Shown: piece after piece, positions 51,260 through 63,865 of the stretch
How the letters are laid out: each line of letters opens with the position of its first letter
Position numbering within the stretch: position 1 is the stretch's first letter
Assembly (NCBI RefSeq): GCF_051014685.1
Contig: NW_027478722.1
Span: 62,001 to 126,000 of the forward strand
DNA from: Ptiloglossa arizonensis
Lineage: Eukaryota; Arthropoda; Insecta; Hymenoptera; Colletidae
DNA: 64,000 nt
Direction of reading: 5' to 3'
Program-made: the position numbers and the translations under genes
Notes under the pieces: model-generated
What the model was told of the DNA's origin: nothing
What the model saw: only the letters and a program-made list of their open reading frames with translations
Databases searched by the model: none

Positions 51260-54200
51260 TCCTATTGCATCTGAAAGTAGAAACTCGCCCGATTACAACG
51301 GTATGTGTATTTTCTCCCTAGGCCTTTCTGGTTAAACGTTTGGAGCAGCAGAATTGCGAAAAATTTTTTGCCTTCTCAACCATTTCTTGGCTTCAAACTC
51401 CCATATCTCGCGAACGGATTGACCTAACCCAAAAAGTCCTATTGCATCTGAAAGTAGAAACTCGCCCGATTACAACAGCATGTGTATTTTTTCCCTAGGC
51501 CATTCTGGTTAAGCGTTTGGAGCAGCAGAATTGCGAAAAATTTTTGCCTTCTTAACCATTTCTTGGCTTCAAACTCCCATATCTCGCGAACGGATTGACC
51601 TAACCCAAAAATTCCTATTGCATCTGAAAGTCGAAAATCGCCCGATTACAACGGTATGTGTATTTTCTCCCTAGGCCTTTCTGGTTAAACGTTTGGAGCA
51701 GCAGAATTGCGAAAAATTTTTTGCCTTCTCAACCATTTCTTGGCTTCAAACTCCCATATCTCGCGAACGGATGGACCTAACCCAAAAAGTCCTATTGCAT
51801 CTGAAAGTAGAAACTCGCCCGATTACAACGGCATGTGTATTTTTTCCCTAGGCCATTCTGGTTAAGCGTTTGGAGCAGCAGAATTGCGAAAAATTTTTTG
51901 CCTTCTCAACCATTTCCTGGCTTCAAACTTCCATATCTCGCGAACGGATTGACCTAACCCAGAAATTCCTATTGCATCTGAAAGTAGAAACTCGCCCGAT
52001 TACAACGGTATGTGTATTTTTTCCCTAGCCCACTCTGGTCAAGCGTTTGGAGAAGCAGAATTGCGAAAAATTTGTTTTCTTCTCAACCATTTCTTGTGTT
52101 CAAACTCCCATATCTCGCGAACGGAATGACCTAACCCAAAAATTCCTATTGCATCTGGAAGTAGAAACTCTACCGATTACAACGGTATGTGTATTTTTTC
52201 CCTAGGCCATTCTGGTTAAGCGTTTGGAGCAGCAGAATTGCGAAAAATTTTTGCCTTCTCAACCATTTCTTGGCTTCAAACTCCCATATCTCGCGCACGG
52301 ATTGACCTAACCCAAAAATTCCTATTGCATCTGAAAGTAGAAACTCGCCCGATTACAGCGGTATGTGTATTTTTTTCCTAGGCCATTCTGGTTAAGCGTT
52401 TGGAGCAGCAGAATTGCGAAAAATTTTTTGCCTTCTCAACCATTTCTTGGCTTCAAACTTCCATAGCTCGCGAACGGATTGTCCTAACCTAAAAATTCCT
52501 ATTGCTTCTGAAAGTAGAATCTCGGCCGATTACAACGGTATGTTTTTTTTTCCCTAGGCCATTCTGGTTAAGCTTTTGGAGCAGCAGAAGTGCGAAAAAT
52601 TTGTTGTCTTCTCAACCATTTCTTAGCTTCAAACTCCCATATCGCGCGAACGGATTGACCTAACCCAAAAATTCCTGTTGCATCTGAAAGTAGAAACTCG
52701 CCCGACTACAACGGTATGTGTATTTTTTCCTTAGGCCATTCTGGTTAAGCGTTTGAAGCAGCAGAATTGCGAAAAATTTTTTGCCTTCTCAACCATTTCT
52801 TGGCTTCAAACTCCCACATCTCGCGAACGGATTGACCAAACCCAAAAATTCCTACTGCATCTGAAAGTAGAAACTCGCCCGATTACAACGGTCTTTGTAT
52901 TTTTTCCCTACGCCATTCTGGTTAAGCGTTTGGAGCAGCAGAATTGCGAAAAATTTTTTGCCTTCTCAACCATTTCTTGGCTTCAAACTCCCATATCTCG
53001 CGAACGGATGGACCTAACCCAAAAAGTCCTATTGCATCTGAAAGTAGAAACTCGCCCGATTACAACGGCATGTGTATTTTTTCCCTAGGCCATTCTGGTT
53101 AAGCGTTTGGAGCAGCAGAATTGCGAAAAATTTTTTGCCTTCTCAACCATTTCCTGGCTTCAAACTTCCATATCTCGCGAACGGATTGACCTAACCCAGA
53201 AATTCCTATTGCATCTGAAAGTAGAAACTCGCCCGATTACAACGGTGTGTGTATTTTTTCCCTAGCCCACTCTGGTCAAGCGTTTGGAGAAGCAGAATTG
53301 CGAAAAATTTGTTTTCTTCTCAACCATTTCTTGTGTTCAAACTCCCATATCTCGCGAACGGAATGACCTAACCCAAAAATTCCTATTGCATCTGGAAGTA
53401 GAAACTCTACCGATTACAACGGTATGTGTATTTTTTCCCTAGGCCATTCTGGTTAAGCGTTTGGAGCAGCAGAATTGCGAAAAATTTTTGCCTTCTCAAC
53501 CATTTCTTGGCTTCAAACTCCCATATCTCGCGCACGGATTGACCTAACCCAAAAATTCCTATTGCATCTGAAAGTAGAAACTCGCCCGATTACAGCGGTA
53601 TGTGTATTTTTTTCCTAGGACATTCTGGTTAAGCGTTTGGAGCAGCAGAATTGCGAAAAATTTTCTGCCTTCTCAACCATTTCTTGGCTTCAAACTCCCA
53701 TATCTCGCGAACGGATTGACCTAACCCAAAAATTCCTGTTGCGTCTGAAAGTAGAAACTCTAACGATTACAACGGTATGTGTATTTTTTCCCTAGGCCAT
53801 TCTGGTTAAGCGTTTGGAACAGCAGAATTGCGAAAAATTTTTTGCCTTCTCAACCGTTCCTTGGCTTCAAACTCCCATATCTCGCGAACGGATTGACCTA
53901 ACTCAAAAATTCCTGTTGCGTCTGAAAGTAGAAACTCGCCCGATTACAACGGTATGTGTATTTTTTCCCTAGGCCATTCTGGTTAAGCGTTTGGAGCAGC
54001 AGAAGTGCGAAAAATTTGTTGTCTTCTCAACCATTTCTTAGCATCAAACTTCCATATCTCGCGAACGGATTGACCTAACCCAAAAAGTCCTATTGCATCT
54101 GAAAGTAGAAACTCGCCCGATTACAACGGTATGTGTATTTTCTCCCTAGGCCTTTCTGGTTAAACGTTTGGAGCAGCAGAATTGCGAAAAATTTTTTGCC

Positions 54201-55256
54201 TTCTCAACCATTTCTTGGCTTCAAACTCCCATATCTCGCGAACGGATTGACCTAACCCAAAAAGTCCTATTGCATCTGAAAGTAGAAACTCGCCCGATTA
54301 CAACAGCATGTGTATTTTTTCCCTAGGCCATTCTGGTTAAGCGTTTGGAGCAGCAGAATTGCGAAAAATTTTTGCCTTCTTAACCATTTCTTGGCTTCAA
54401 ACTCCCATATCTCGCGAACGGATTGACCTAACCCAAAAATTCCTATTGCATCTGAAAGTCGAAAATCGCCCGATTACAACGGTATGTGTATTTTCTCCCT
54501 AGGCCTTTCTGGTTAAACGTTTGGAGCAGCAGAATTGCGAAAAATTTTTTGCCTTCTCAACCATTTCTTGGCTTCAAACTCCCATATCTCGCGAACGGAT
54601 GGACCTAACCCAAAAAGTCCTATTGCATCTGAAAGTAGAAACTCGCCCGATTACAACGGCATGTGTATTTTTTCCCTAGGCCATTCTGGTTAAGCGTTTG
54701 GAGCAGCAGAATTGCGAAAAATTTTTTGCCTTCTCAACCATTTCCTGGCTTCAAACTTCCATATCTCGCGAACGGATTGACCTAACCCAGAAATTCCTAT
54801 TGCATCTGAAAGTAGAAACTCGCCCGATTACAACGGTATGTGTATTTTTTCCCTAGCCCACTCTGGTCAAGCGTTTGGAGAAGCAGAATTGCGAAAAATT
54901 TGTTTTCTTCTCAACCATTTCTTGTGTTCAAACTCCCATATCTCGCGAACGGAATGACCTAACCCAAAAATTCCTATTGCATCTGGAAGTAGAAACTCTA
55001 CCGATTACAATGGTATGTGTATTTTTTCCCTAGGCCATTCTGGTTAAGCGTTTGGAGCAGCAGAATTGCGAAAAATTTTTGCCTTCTCAACCATTTCTTG
55101 GCTTCAAACTCCCATATCTCGCGCACGGATTGACCTAACCCAAAAATTCCTATTGCATCTGAAAGTAGAAACTCGCCCGATTACAGCGGTATGTGTATTT
55201 TTTTCCTAGGCCATTCTGGTTAAGCGTTTGGAGCAGCAGAATTGCGAAAAATTTTT
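51260..55256 (+). repeat. 16-unit higher-order duplication, 2828-bp period
   Basis: 51260-52428 matches 54088-55256, about 1.17 kb, with a single difference noticed (TACAATGG near 55010). Shared rare features are CCTTCTTAACC in a one-base-short unit (51551 and 54379) and GTCGAAAATCG. The run is T, U, V, W followed by the short CTCGCGCACGG unit. A further copy of U, V, W and the short unit lies between them from about 52910 to 53620. The rest of the interval (52430-54087) is mosaic satellite including P, Q and R types. Confidence 0.85.
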
Positions 55257-57139
55257 GCCTTCTCAACCATTTCTTGGCTTCAAACTCCCATATCTCGCGC
55301 ACGGATTGACCTAACCCAAAAATTCCTATTGCATCTGAAAGTAGAAACTCGCCCGATTACAGCGGTATGTGTATTTTTTTCCTAGGACATTCTGGTTAAG
55401 CGTTTGGAGCAGCAGAATTGCGAAAAATTTTCTGCCTTCTCAACCATTTCTTGGCTTCAAACTCCCATATCTCGCGAACGGATTGACCTAACCCAAAAAT
55501 TCCTGTTGCGTCTGAAAGTAGAAACTCTAACGATTACAACGGTATGTATATTTTTTCCCTAGGCCATTCTGGTTAAGCGTTTGGAACAGCAGAATTGCGA
55601 AAAATTTTTTGCCTTCTCAACCATTTCTTGGCTTCAAACTCCCATATCTCGCGCACGGATTGACCTAACCCAAAAATTCCTGTTGCATCTGAAAGTAGAA
55701 ACTCGCCCGATTACAGCGGTATGTGTATTTTTTTCCTAGGCCATTCTGGTTAAGCGTTTGGAGCAGCAGAATTGCGAAAAATTTTCTGCCTTCTCAACCA
55801 TTTCTTGGCTTCAAACTCCCATATCTCGCGAACGGAATGACCTAACCCGAAAGTTCCTATTGCATCTGGAAGTAGAAGCTCTACCGATCACAACGGTATG
55901 TGTGTTTTTTCCCTAGGCCATTCTGGTTAAGCGTTCGGAGCAGCAGAAGTGCGAAAAATTTGTTGTCTTCTCAACCATTTCTTTGCTTCAAATTCCCATA
56001 TCTCGCGAACGGAATGACCTAACCCAAAAATTCCTATTGCATCTGGAAGTAGAAACTCTACCGATCACAACGGTATGTGTATTTTTTGCCAAGGCCATTC
56101 TGGTTAAGCGTTTGGAGCAGCAGAATTGCGAAAAATTTGTTGTCTTCTCAACCATTTCTTAGCTTCAAACCCCCATATCTCGCGAGCGGATTGACCTAAC
56201 CCAAAAATTCCTATTGCATCTGAAAGTAGAAACTCGCCCGATTACAACGGTATGTGTATTTTTTGCCAAGGCCATTCTGGTTAAGCGTTTGGAGCAGCAG
56301 AATTGCGAAAAATTTTTTGCCTTCTCAACCATTCCTTGGCTCAAACTCACATATCTCGCGAACGGATTGACCTAACACAAAAATTCCTATTGCATCTGAA
56401 AGTAGAAACTCGCCCGATTACAACGGTATGTGTATTTTTTCCCTAGGCCATCCTGGTTAAGCGTTTGGAGCAGCAGATGTGCGAAAAATTTGTTGTCTTC
56501 TCAACCATTTCTTAGCATCAAACTTCCATATCTCGCGAACGGATTGACCTAACCCAAAAATTCCTGTTGCTCCTGAAAGTAGAAACTCGCCCGATTACAA
56601 CGGTATGTGTATTTTTTCCCTAGGCCATTCTGGTTAAGCGTTTGGAGCAGCAGAATTGCGAAAAATTTTTTGCCTTCTCAACCATTTCTTGGCTTCAAAC
56701 TCCCATATCTCGCGCACGGATTGACCTAACCCAAAAATTCCTATTGCATCTGAAAGTAGAAACTCGCCCGATTACAGCGGTATGTGTATTTTTTTCCTAG
56801 GCCGTTCTGGTTAAGCGTTTGGAGCAGCAGAATTGCGAAAAATTTTCTGCCTTCTCAACCATTTCTTGGCTTCAAACTCCCATATCTCGCGAACGGAATG
56901 ACCTAACCCAAAAATTCCTATTGCATCTGGAAGTAGAAACTCTACCGATCACAACGGTATGTGTATTTTTTCCCTAGGCCATTCTGGTTAAGCGTTTGGA
57001 GCAGCAGAAGTGCGAAAAATTTGTTGTCTTCTCAACCATTTCTTGGCTTCAAACTCCCATACCTCGCGAACGGATTGACCTAACCCAAAAATTCCTGTTG
57101 CGTCTGAAAGTAGAAACTCGCCCGATTACAACGGTATGT
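55257..57139 (+). repeat. Mosaic satellite stretch between the 16-unit and tetramer domains
   Basis: Ordinary units continue without a clear tandem higher-order repeat. Points of note are two short or CGCGCACGG-type units back to back near 55080-55420, CTCTAACG with GGTATGTATATTT near 55550, GTTCGGAGC near 55934, and two GCCAAGG markers close together at 56087 and 56264. Only the second is followed by the usual one-base-short CTCAAACTCAC unit. Confidence 0.8.
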
Positions 57140-59794
57140 GTATTTTTTCCCTAGGCCATTCTGGTTAAGCGTTTGGAGCAGCAGAATTGCAAAAAATTTT
57201 TTGCCTTCTCAACCGTTCCTTTGCTTCAAACTCCCATATCTCGCGAACGGATTGACCTAACTCAAAAATTCCTGTTGCGTCTGAAAGTAGAAACTCGCCC
57301 GATTACAGCGGTATGTGTATTTTTACCCTAGGCCATTCTGGTTAAGCGTTTGGAGCAGCAGAATTACGACAAATTTTTTGCCTTCTCAAGCATTTCTTGG
57401 CTTCAAACTCCCATATCTCGCGAACGGATTGATCTAACCCGAAAATTCCTGTTGCGTCTGAAAGTAGAAACTCGCCCGATTACAACGGTGTGTGTATTTT
57501 TTTCCTAGGCCATTCTGGTTAAGCGTTTGAAGCAGCAGAAGTGCGAAAAATTTTTTGCCTTCTCAACCATTTCTTTGCTTCAAACTCCCATATCTCGCGA
57601 ACGGAATGACCTAACCCAAAAATTCCTATTGCATCTGGAAGTAGAAACTCTACCGATTACAACGGTATGTGTATTTTTTCCCTAGGCCATTCTGGTTAAG
57701 CGTTTGGAGCAGCAGAATTGCGAAAAATTTTTTGCCTTCTCAACCATTTCTTGGCTTCAAACTCCCATATCTCGGGCACGGATTGACCTAACCCAAAAAT
57801 TCCTATTGCATCTGAAAGTAGAAACTCGCCCGATTACAGCGGTATGTGTATTATTTCCCTAGGCCATTCTGGTTAAGCGTTTGGAGCAGCAGAATTGCGA
57901 AAAATTTTTTGCCTTCTCAACCATTTCTTTGCTTCAAACTCCCATATCTCGCGAACGGAATGACCTAACCCAAAAATTCCTATTGCATCTGGAAGTAGAA
58001 ACTCTACCGATTACAACGGTATGTGTATTTTTTCCCTAGGCCTTTCTGGTTAAGCGTTTGGAGCAGCAGAATTGCGAAAAATTGTTTGCCTTCTCAACCG
58101 TTCCTTTGCTTCAAACTCCCATATCTCGCGAACGGATTGACCTAACTCAAAAATTCCTGTTGCGTCTGAAAGTAGAAACTCGCCCGATTACAGCGGTATG
58201 TGTATTTTTACCCTAGGCCATTCTGGTTAAGCGTTTGGAGCAGCAGAATTGCGAAAAATTTTTTGCCTTCTCAACCATTTCTTTGCTTCAAACTCCCATA
58301 TCTCGCGAACGGAATGACCTAACCCAAAAATTCCTATTGCATCTGGAAGTAGAAACTCTACCGATTACAACGGTATGTGTATTTTTTCCCTAGGCCATTC
58401 TGGTTAAGCGTTTGGAGCAGCAGAATTGCGAAAAATTTTTTGCCTTCTCAACCATTTCTTGGCTTCAAACTCCCATATCTCGGGCACGGATTGACCTAAC
58501 CCAAAAATTCCTATTGCATCTGAAAGTAGAAACTCGCCCGATTACAGCGGTATGTGTATTTTTTTCCTAGGCCATTCTGGTTAAGCGTTTGAAGCAGCAG
58601 AAGTGCGAAAAATTTGTTGTCTTCTCAACCATTTCTTAGCTGCAAACTCCCATATCTCGCGAACGGATTGACCTAACCCAAAAATTCCTGTTGCATCTGA
58701 AAGTAGAAACTCGCCCGATTACAACGGTATGTGTATTATTTCCCTAGGCCATTCTGGTTAAGCGATTGGAGCAGCAGAATTGCGAAAAATTTTTTGCCTT
58801 CTCAACCATTTCTTTGCTTCAAACTCCCATATCTCGCGAACGGAATGACCTAACCCAAAAATTCCTATTGCATCTGGAAGTAGAAACTCTAACGATTACA
58901 ACGGTATGTGTATTTTTTCCCTAGGCCATTCTGGTTAAGCGTTTGGAGCAGCAGAATTGCGAAAAATTGTTTGCCTTCTCAACCGTTCCTTTGCTTCAAA
59001 CTCCCATATCTCGCGAACGGATTGACCTAACTCAAAAATTCCTGTTGCGTCTGAAAGTAGAAACTCGCCCGATTACAGCGGTATGTGTATTTTTACCCTA
59101 GGCCATTCTGGTTAAGCGTTTGGAGCAGCAGAATTACGACAAATTTTTTGCCTTCTCAACCATTTCTTGGCTTCAAACTCCCATATCTCGCGAACGGATT
59201 GACCTAACCCAAAAATTCCTGTTGCGTCTGAAAGTAGAAACTCGCCCGATTACAACGGTGTGTGTATTTTTTTCCTAGGCCATTCTGGTTAAGCGTTTGA
59301 AGCAGCAGAAGTGCGAAAAATTTGTTGTCTTCTCAACCATTTCTTAGCTGCAAACTCCCATATCTCGCGAACGGATTGACCTAACCCAAAAATTCCTGTT
59401 GCATCTGAAAGTAGAAACTCGCCCGATTACAACGGTATGTGTATTATTTCCCTAGGCCATTCTGGTTAAGCGTTTGGAGCAGCAGAATTGCGAAAAATTT
59501 TTTGCCTTCTCAACCATTTCTTTGCTTCAAACTCCCATATCTCGCGAACGGAATGACCTAACCCAAAAATTCCTATTGCATCTGGAAGTAGAAACTCTAA
59601 CGATTACAACGGTATGTGTATTTTTTCCCTAGGCCATTCTGGTTAAGCGTTTGGAGCAGCAGAATTGCGAAAAATTGTTTGCCTTCTCAACCGTTCCTTT
59701 GCTTCAAACTCCCATATCTCGCGAACGGATTGACCTAACTCAAAAATTCCTGTTGCGTCTGAAAGTAGAAACTCGCCCGATTACAGCGGTATGT

Positions 59795-59971
59795 GTATTT
59801 TTACCCTAGGCCATTCTGGTTAAGCGTTTGGAGCAGCAGAATTACGACAAATTTTTTGCCTTCTCAACCATTTCTTGGCTTCAAACTCCCATATCTCGGG
59901 CACGGATTGACCTAACCCAAAAATTCCTATTGCATCTGAAAGTAGAAACTCGCCCGATTACAGCGGTATGT
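59795..59971 (+). repeat. Hybrid B/E satellite unit
   Basis: The first part carries the B marker AATTACGACAAATT and the second part the E marker CTCGGGCACGG with CTATTGCATC and TTACAGCGG. The switch lies between roughly bases 60 and 100 of the unit. A second hybrid of the same plan is at 62981-63157, with the extra change GGATCGAGC. Such units are expected from unequal crossover or gene conversion between non-identical units. Confidence 0.8.
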
Positions 59972-62900
59972 GTATTTTTTTCCTAGGCCATTCTGGTTAA
60001 GCGATTGGAGCAGCAGAATTGCGAAAAATTTTTTGCCTTCTCAACCATTTCTTTGCTTCAAACTCCCATATCTCGCGAACGGAATGACCTAACCCAAAAA
60101 TTCCTATTGCATCTGGAAGTAGAAACTCTAACGATTACAACGGTATGTGTATTTTTTCCCTAGGCCATTCTGGTTAAGCGTTTGGAGCAGCAGAATTGCG
60201 AAAAATTGTTTGCCTTCTCAACCGTTCCTTTGCTTCAAACTCCCATATCTCGCGAACGGATTGACCTAACTCAAAAATTCCTGTTGCGTCTGAAAGTAGA
60301 AACTCGCCCGATTACAGCGGTATGTGTATTTTTACCCTAGGCCATTCTGGTTAAGCGTTTGGAGCAGCAGAATTACGACAAATTTTTTGCCTTCTCAACC
60401 ATTTCTTGGCTTCAAACTCCCATATCTCGCGAACGGATTGACCTAACCCAAAAATTCCTGTTGCGTCTGAAAGTAGAAACTCGCCCGATTACAACGGTGT
60501 GTGTATTTTTTTCCTAGGCCATTCTGGTTAAGCGTTTGAAGCAGCAGAAGTGCGAAAAATTTGTTGTCTTCTCAACCATTTCTTAGCTGCAAACTCCCAT
60601 ATCTCGCGAACGGATTGACCTAACCCAAAAATTCCTGTTGCATCTGAAAGTAGAAACTCGCCCGATTACAACGGTATGTGTATTATTTCCCTAGGCCATT
60701 CTGGTTAAGCGTTTGGAGCAGCAGAATTGCGAAAAATTTTTTGCCTTCTCAACCATTTCTTTGCTTCAAACTCCCATATCTCGCGAACGGAATGACCTAA
60801 CCCAAAAATTCCTATTGCATCTGGAAGTAGAAACTCTAACGATTACAACGGTATGTGTATTTTTTCCCTAGGCCATTCTGGTTAAGCGTTTGGAGCAGCA
60901 GAATTGCGAAAAATTGTTTGCCTTCTCAACCGTTCCTTTGCTTCAAACTCCCATATCTCGCGAACGGATTGACCTAACTCAAAAATTCCTGTTGCGTCTG
61001 AAAGTAGAAACTCGCCCGATTACAGCGGTATGTGTATTTTTACCCTAGGCCATTCTGGTTAAGCGTTTGGAGCAGCAGAATTACGACAAATTTTTTGCCT
61101 TCTCAAGCATTTCTTGGCTTCAAACTCCCATATCTCGCGAACGGATTGATCTAACCCAAAAATTCCTGTTGCGTCTGAAAGTAGAAACTCGCCCGATTAC
61201 AACGGTGTGTGTATTTTTTTCCTAGGCCATTCTGGTTAAGCGTTTGAAGCAGCAGAAGTGCGAAAAATTTGTTGTCTTCTCAACCATTTCTTAGCTGCAA
61301 ACTCCCATATCTCGCGAACGGATTGACCTAACCCAAAAATTCCTGTTGCATCTGAAAGTAGAAACTCGTCCGATTACAACGGTATGTGTATTATTTCCCT
61401 AGGCCATTCTGGTTAAGCGTTTGGAGCAGCAGAATTGCGAAAAATTTTTTGCCTTCTCAACCATTTCTTTGCTTCAAACTCCCATATCTCGCGAACGGAA
61501 TGACCTAACCCAAAAATTCCTATTGCATCTGGAAGTAGAAACTCTACCGATTACAACGGTATGTGTATTTTTTCCCTAGGCCATTCTGGTTAAGCGTTTG
61601 GAGCAGCAGAATTGCGAAAAATTTTTTGCCTTCTCAACCATTTCTTGGCTTCAAACTCCCATATCTCGGGCACGGATTGACCTAACCCAAAAATTCCTAT
61701 TGCATCTGAAAGTAGAAACTCGCCCGATTACAGCGGTATGTGTATTTTTTTCCTAGGCCATTCTGGTTAAGCGTTTGAAGCAGCAGAAGTGCGAAAAATT
61801 TGTTGTCTTCTCAACCATTTCTTAGCTGCAAACTCCCATATCTCGCGAACGGATTGACCTAACCCAAAAATTCCTGTTGCATCTGAAAGTAGAAACTCGC
61901 CCGATTACAACGGTATGTGTATTATTTCCCTAGGCCATTCTGGTTAAGCGATTGGAGCAGCAGAATTGCGAAAAATTTTTTGCCTTCTCAACCATTTCTT
62001 TGCTTCAAACTCCCATATCTCGCGAACGGAATGACCTAACCCAAAAATTCCTATTGCATCTGGAAGTAGAAACTCTAACGATTACAACGGTATGTGTATT
62101 TTTTCCCTAGGCCATTCTGGTTAAGCGTTTGGAGCAGCAGAATTGCGAAAAATTGTTTGCCTTCTCAACCGTTCCTTTGCTTCAAACTCCCATATCTCGC
62201 GAACGGATTGACCTAACTCAAAAATTCCTGTTGCGTCTGAAAGTAGAAACTCGCCCGATTACAGCGGTATGTGTATTTTTACCCTAGGCCATTCTGGTTA
62301 AGCGTTTGGAGCAGCAGAATTACGACAAATTTTTTGCCTTCTCAACCATTTCTTGGCTTCAAACTCCCATATCTCGCGAACGGATTGACCTAACCCAAAA
62401 ATTCCTGTTGCGTCTGAAAGTAGAAACTCGCCCGATTACAACGGTGTGTGTATTTTTTTCCTAGGCCATTCTGGTTAAGCGTTTGAAGCAGCAGAAGTGC
62501 GAAAAATTTGTTGTCTTCTCAACCATTTCTTAGCTGCAAACTCCCATATCTCGCGAACGGATTGACCTAACCCAAAAATTCCTGTTGCATCTGAAAGTAG
62601 AAACTCGCCCGATTACAACGGTATGTGTATTATTTCCCTAGGCCATTCTGGTTAAGCGTTTGGAGCAGCAGAATTGCGAAAAATTTTTTGCCTTCTCAAC
62701 CATTTCTTTGCTTCAAACTCCCATATCTCGCGAACGGAATGACCTAACCCAAAAATTCCTATTGCATCTGGAAGTAGAAACTCTAACGATTACAACGGTA
62801 TGTGTATTTTTTCCCTAGGCCATTCTGGTTAAGCGTTTGGAGCAGCAGAATTGCGAAAAATTGTTTGCCTTCTCAACCGTTCCTTTGCTTCAAACTCCCA

Positions 62901-63865
62901 TATCTCGCGAACGGATTGACCTAACTCAAAAATTCCTGTTGCGTCTGAAAGTAGAAACTCGCCCGATTACAGCGGTATGTGTATTTTTACCCTAGGCCAT
63001 TCTGGTTAAGCGTTTGGAGCAGCAGAATTACGACAAATTTTTTGCCTTCTCAACCATTTCTTGGCTTCAAACTCCCATATCTCGGGCACGGATCGAGCTA
63101 ACCCAAAAATTCCTATTGCATCTGAAAGTAGAAACTCGCCCGATTACAGCGGTATGTGTATTTTTTTCCTAGGCCATTCTGGTTAAGCGTTTGGAGCAGC
63201 AGAATTGCGAAAAATTGTTTGCCTTCTCAACCGTTCCTTTGCTTCAAACTCCCATATCTCGCGAACGGATTGACCTAACTCAAAAATTCCTGTTGCGTCT
63301 GAAAGTAGAAACTCGCCCGATTACAGCGGTATGTGTATTTTTACCCTAGGCCATTCTGGTTAAGCGTTTGGAGCAGCAGAATTACGACAAATTTTTTGCC
63401 TTCTCAACCATTTCTTGGCTTCAAACTCCCATATCTCGCGAACGGATTGACCTAACCCAAAAATTCCTGTTGCGTCTGAAAGTAGAAACTCGCCCGATTA
63501 CAACGGTGTGTGTATTTTTTTCCTAGGCCATTCTGGTTAAGCGTTTGAAGCAGCAGAAGTGCGAAAAATTTGTTGTCATCTCAACCATTTCTTAGCTGCA
63601 AACTCCCATATCTCGCGAACGGATTGACCTAACCCAAAAATTCCTGTTGCATCTGAAAGTAGAAACTCGCCCGATTACAACGGTATGTGTATTATTTCCC
63701 TAGGCCATTCTGGTTAAGCGTTTGGAGCAGCAGAATTGCGAAAAATTTTTTGCCTTCTCAACCATTTCTTTGCTTCAAACTCCCATATCTCGCGAACGGA
63801 ATGACCTAACCCAAAAATTCCTATTGCATCTGGAAGTAGAAACTCTAACGATTACAACGGTATGT

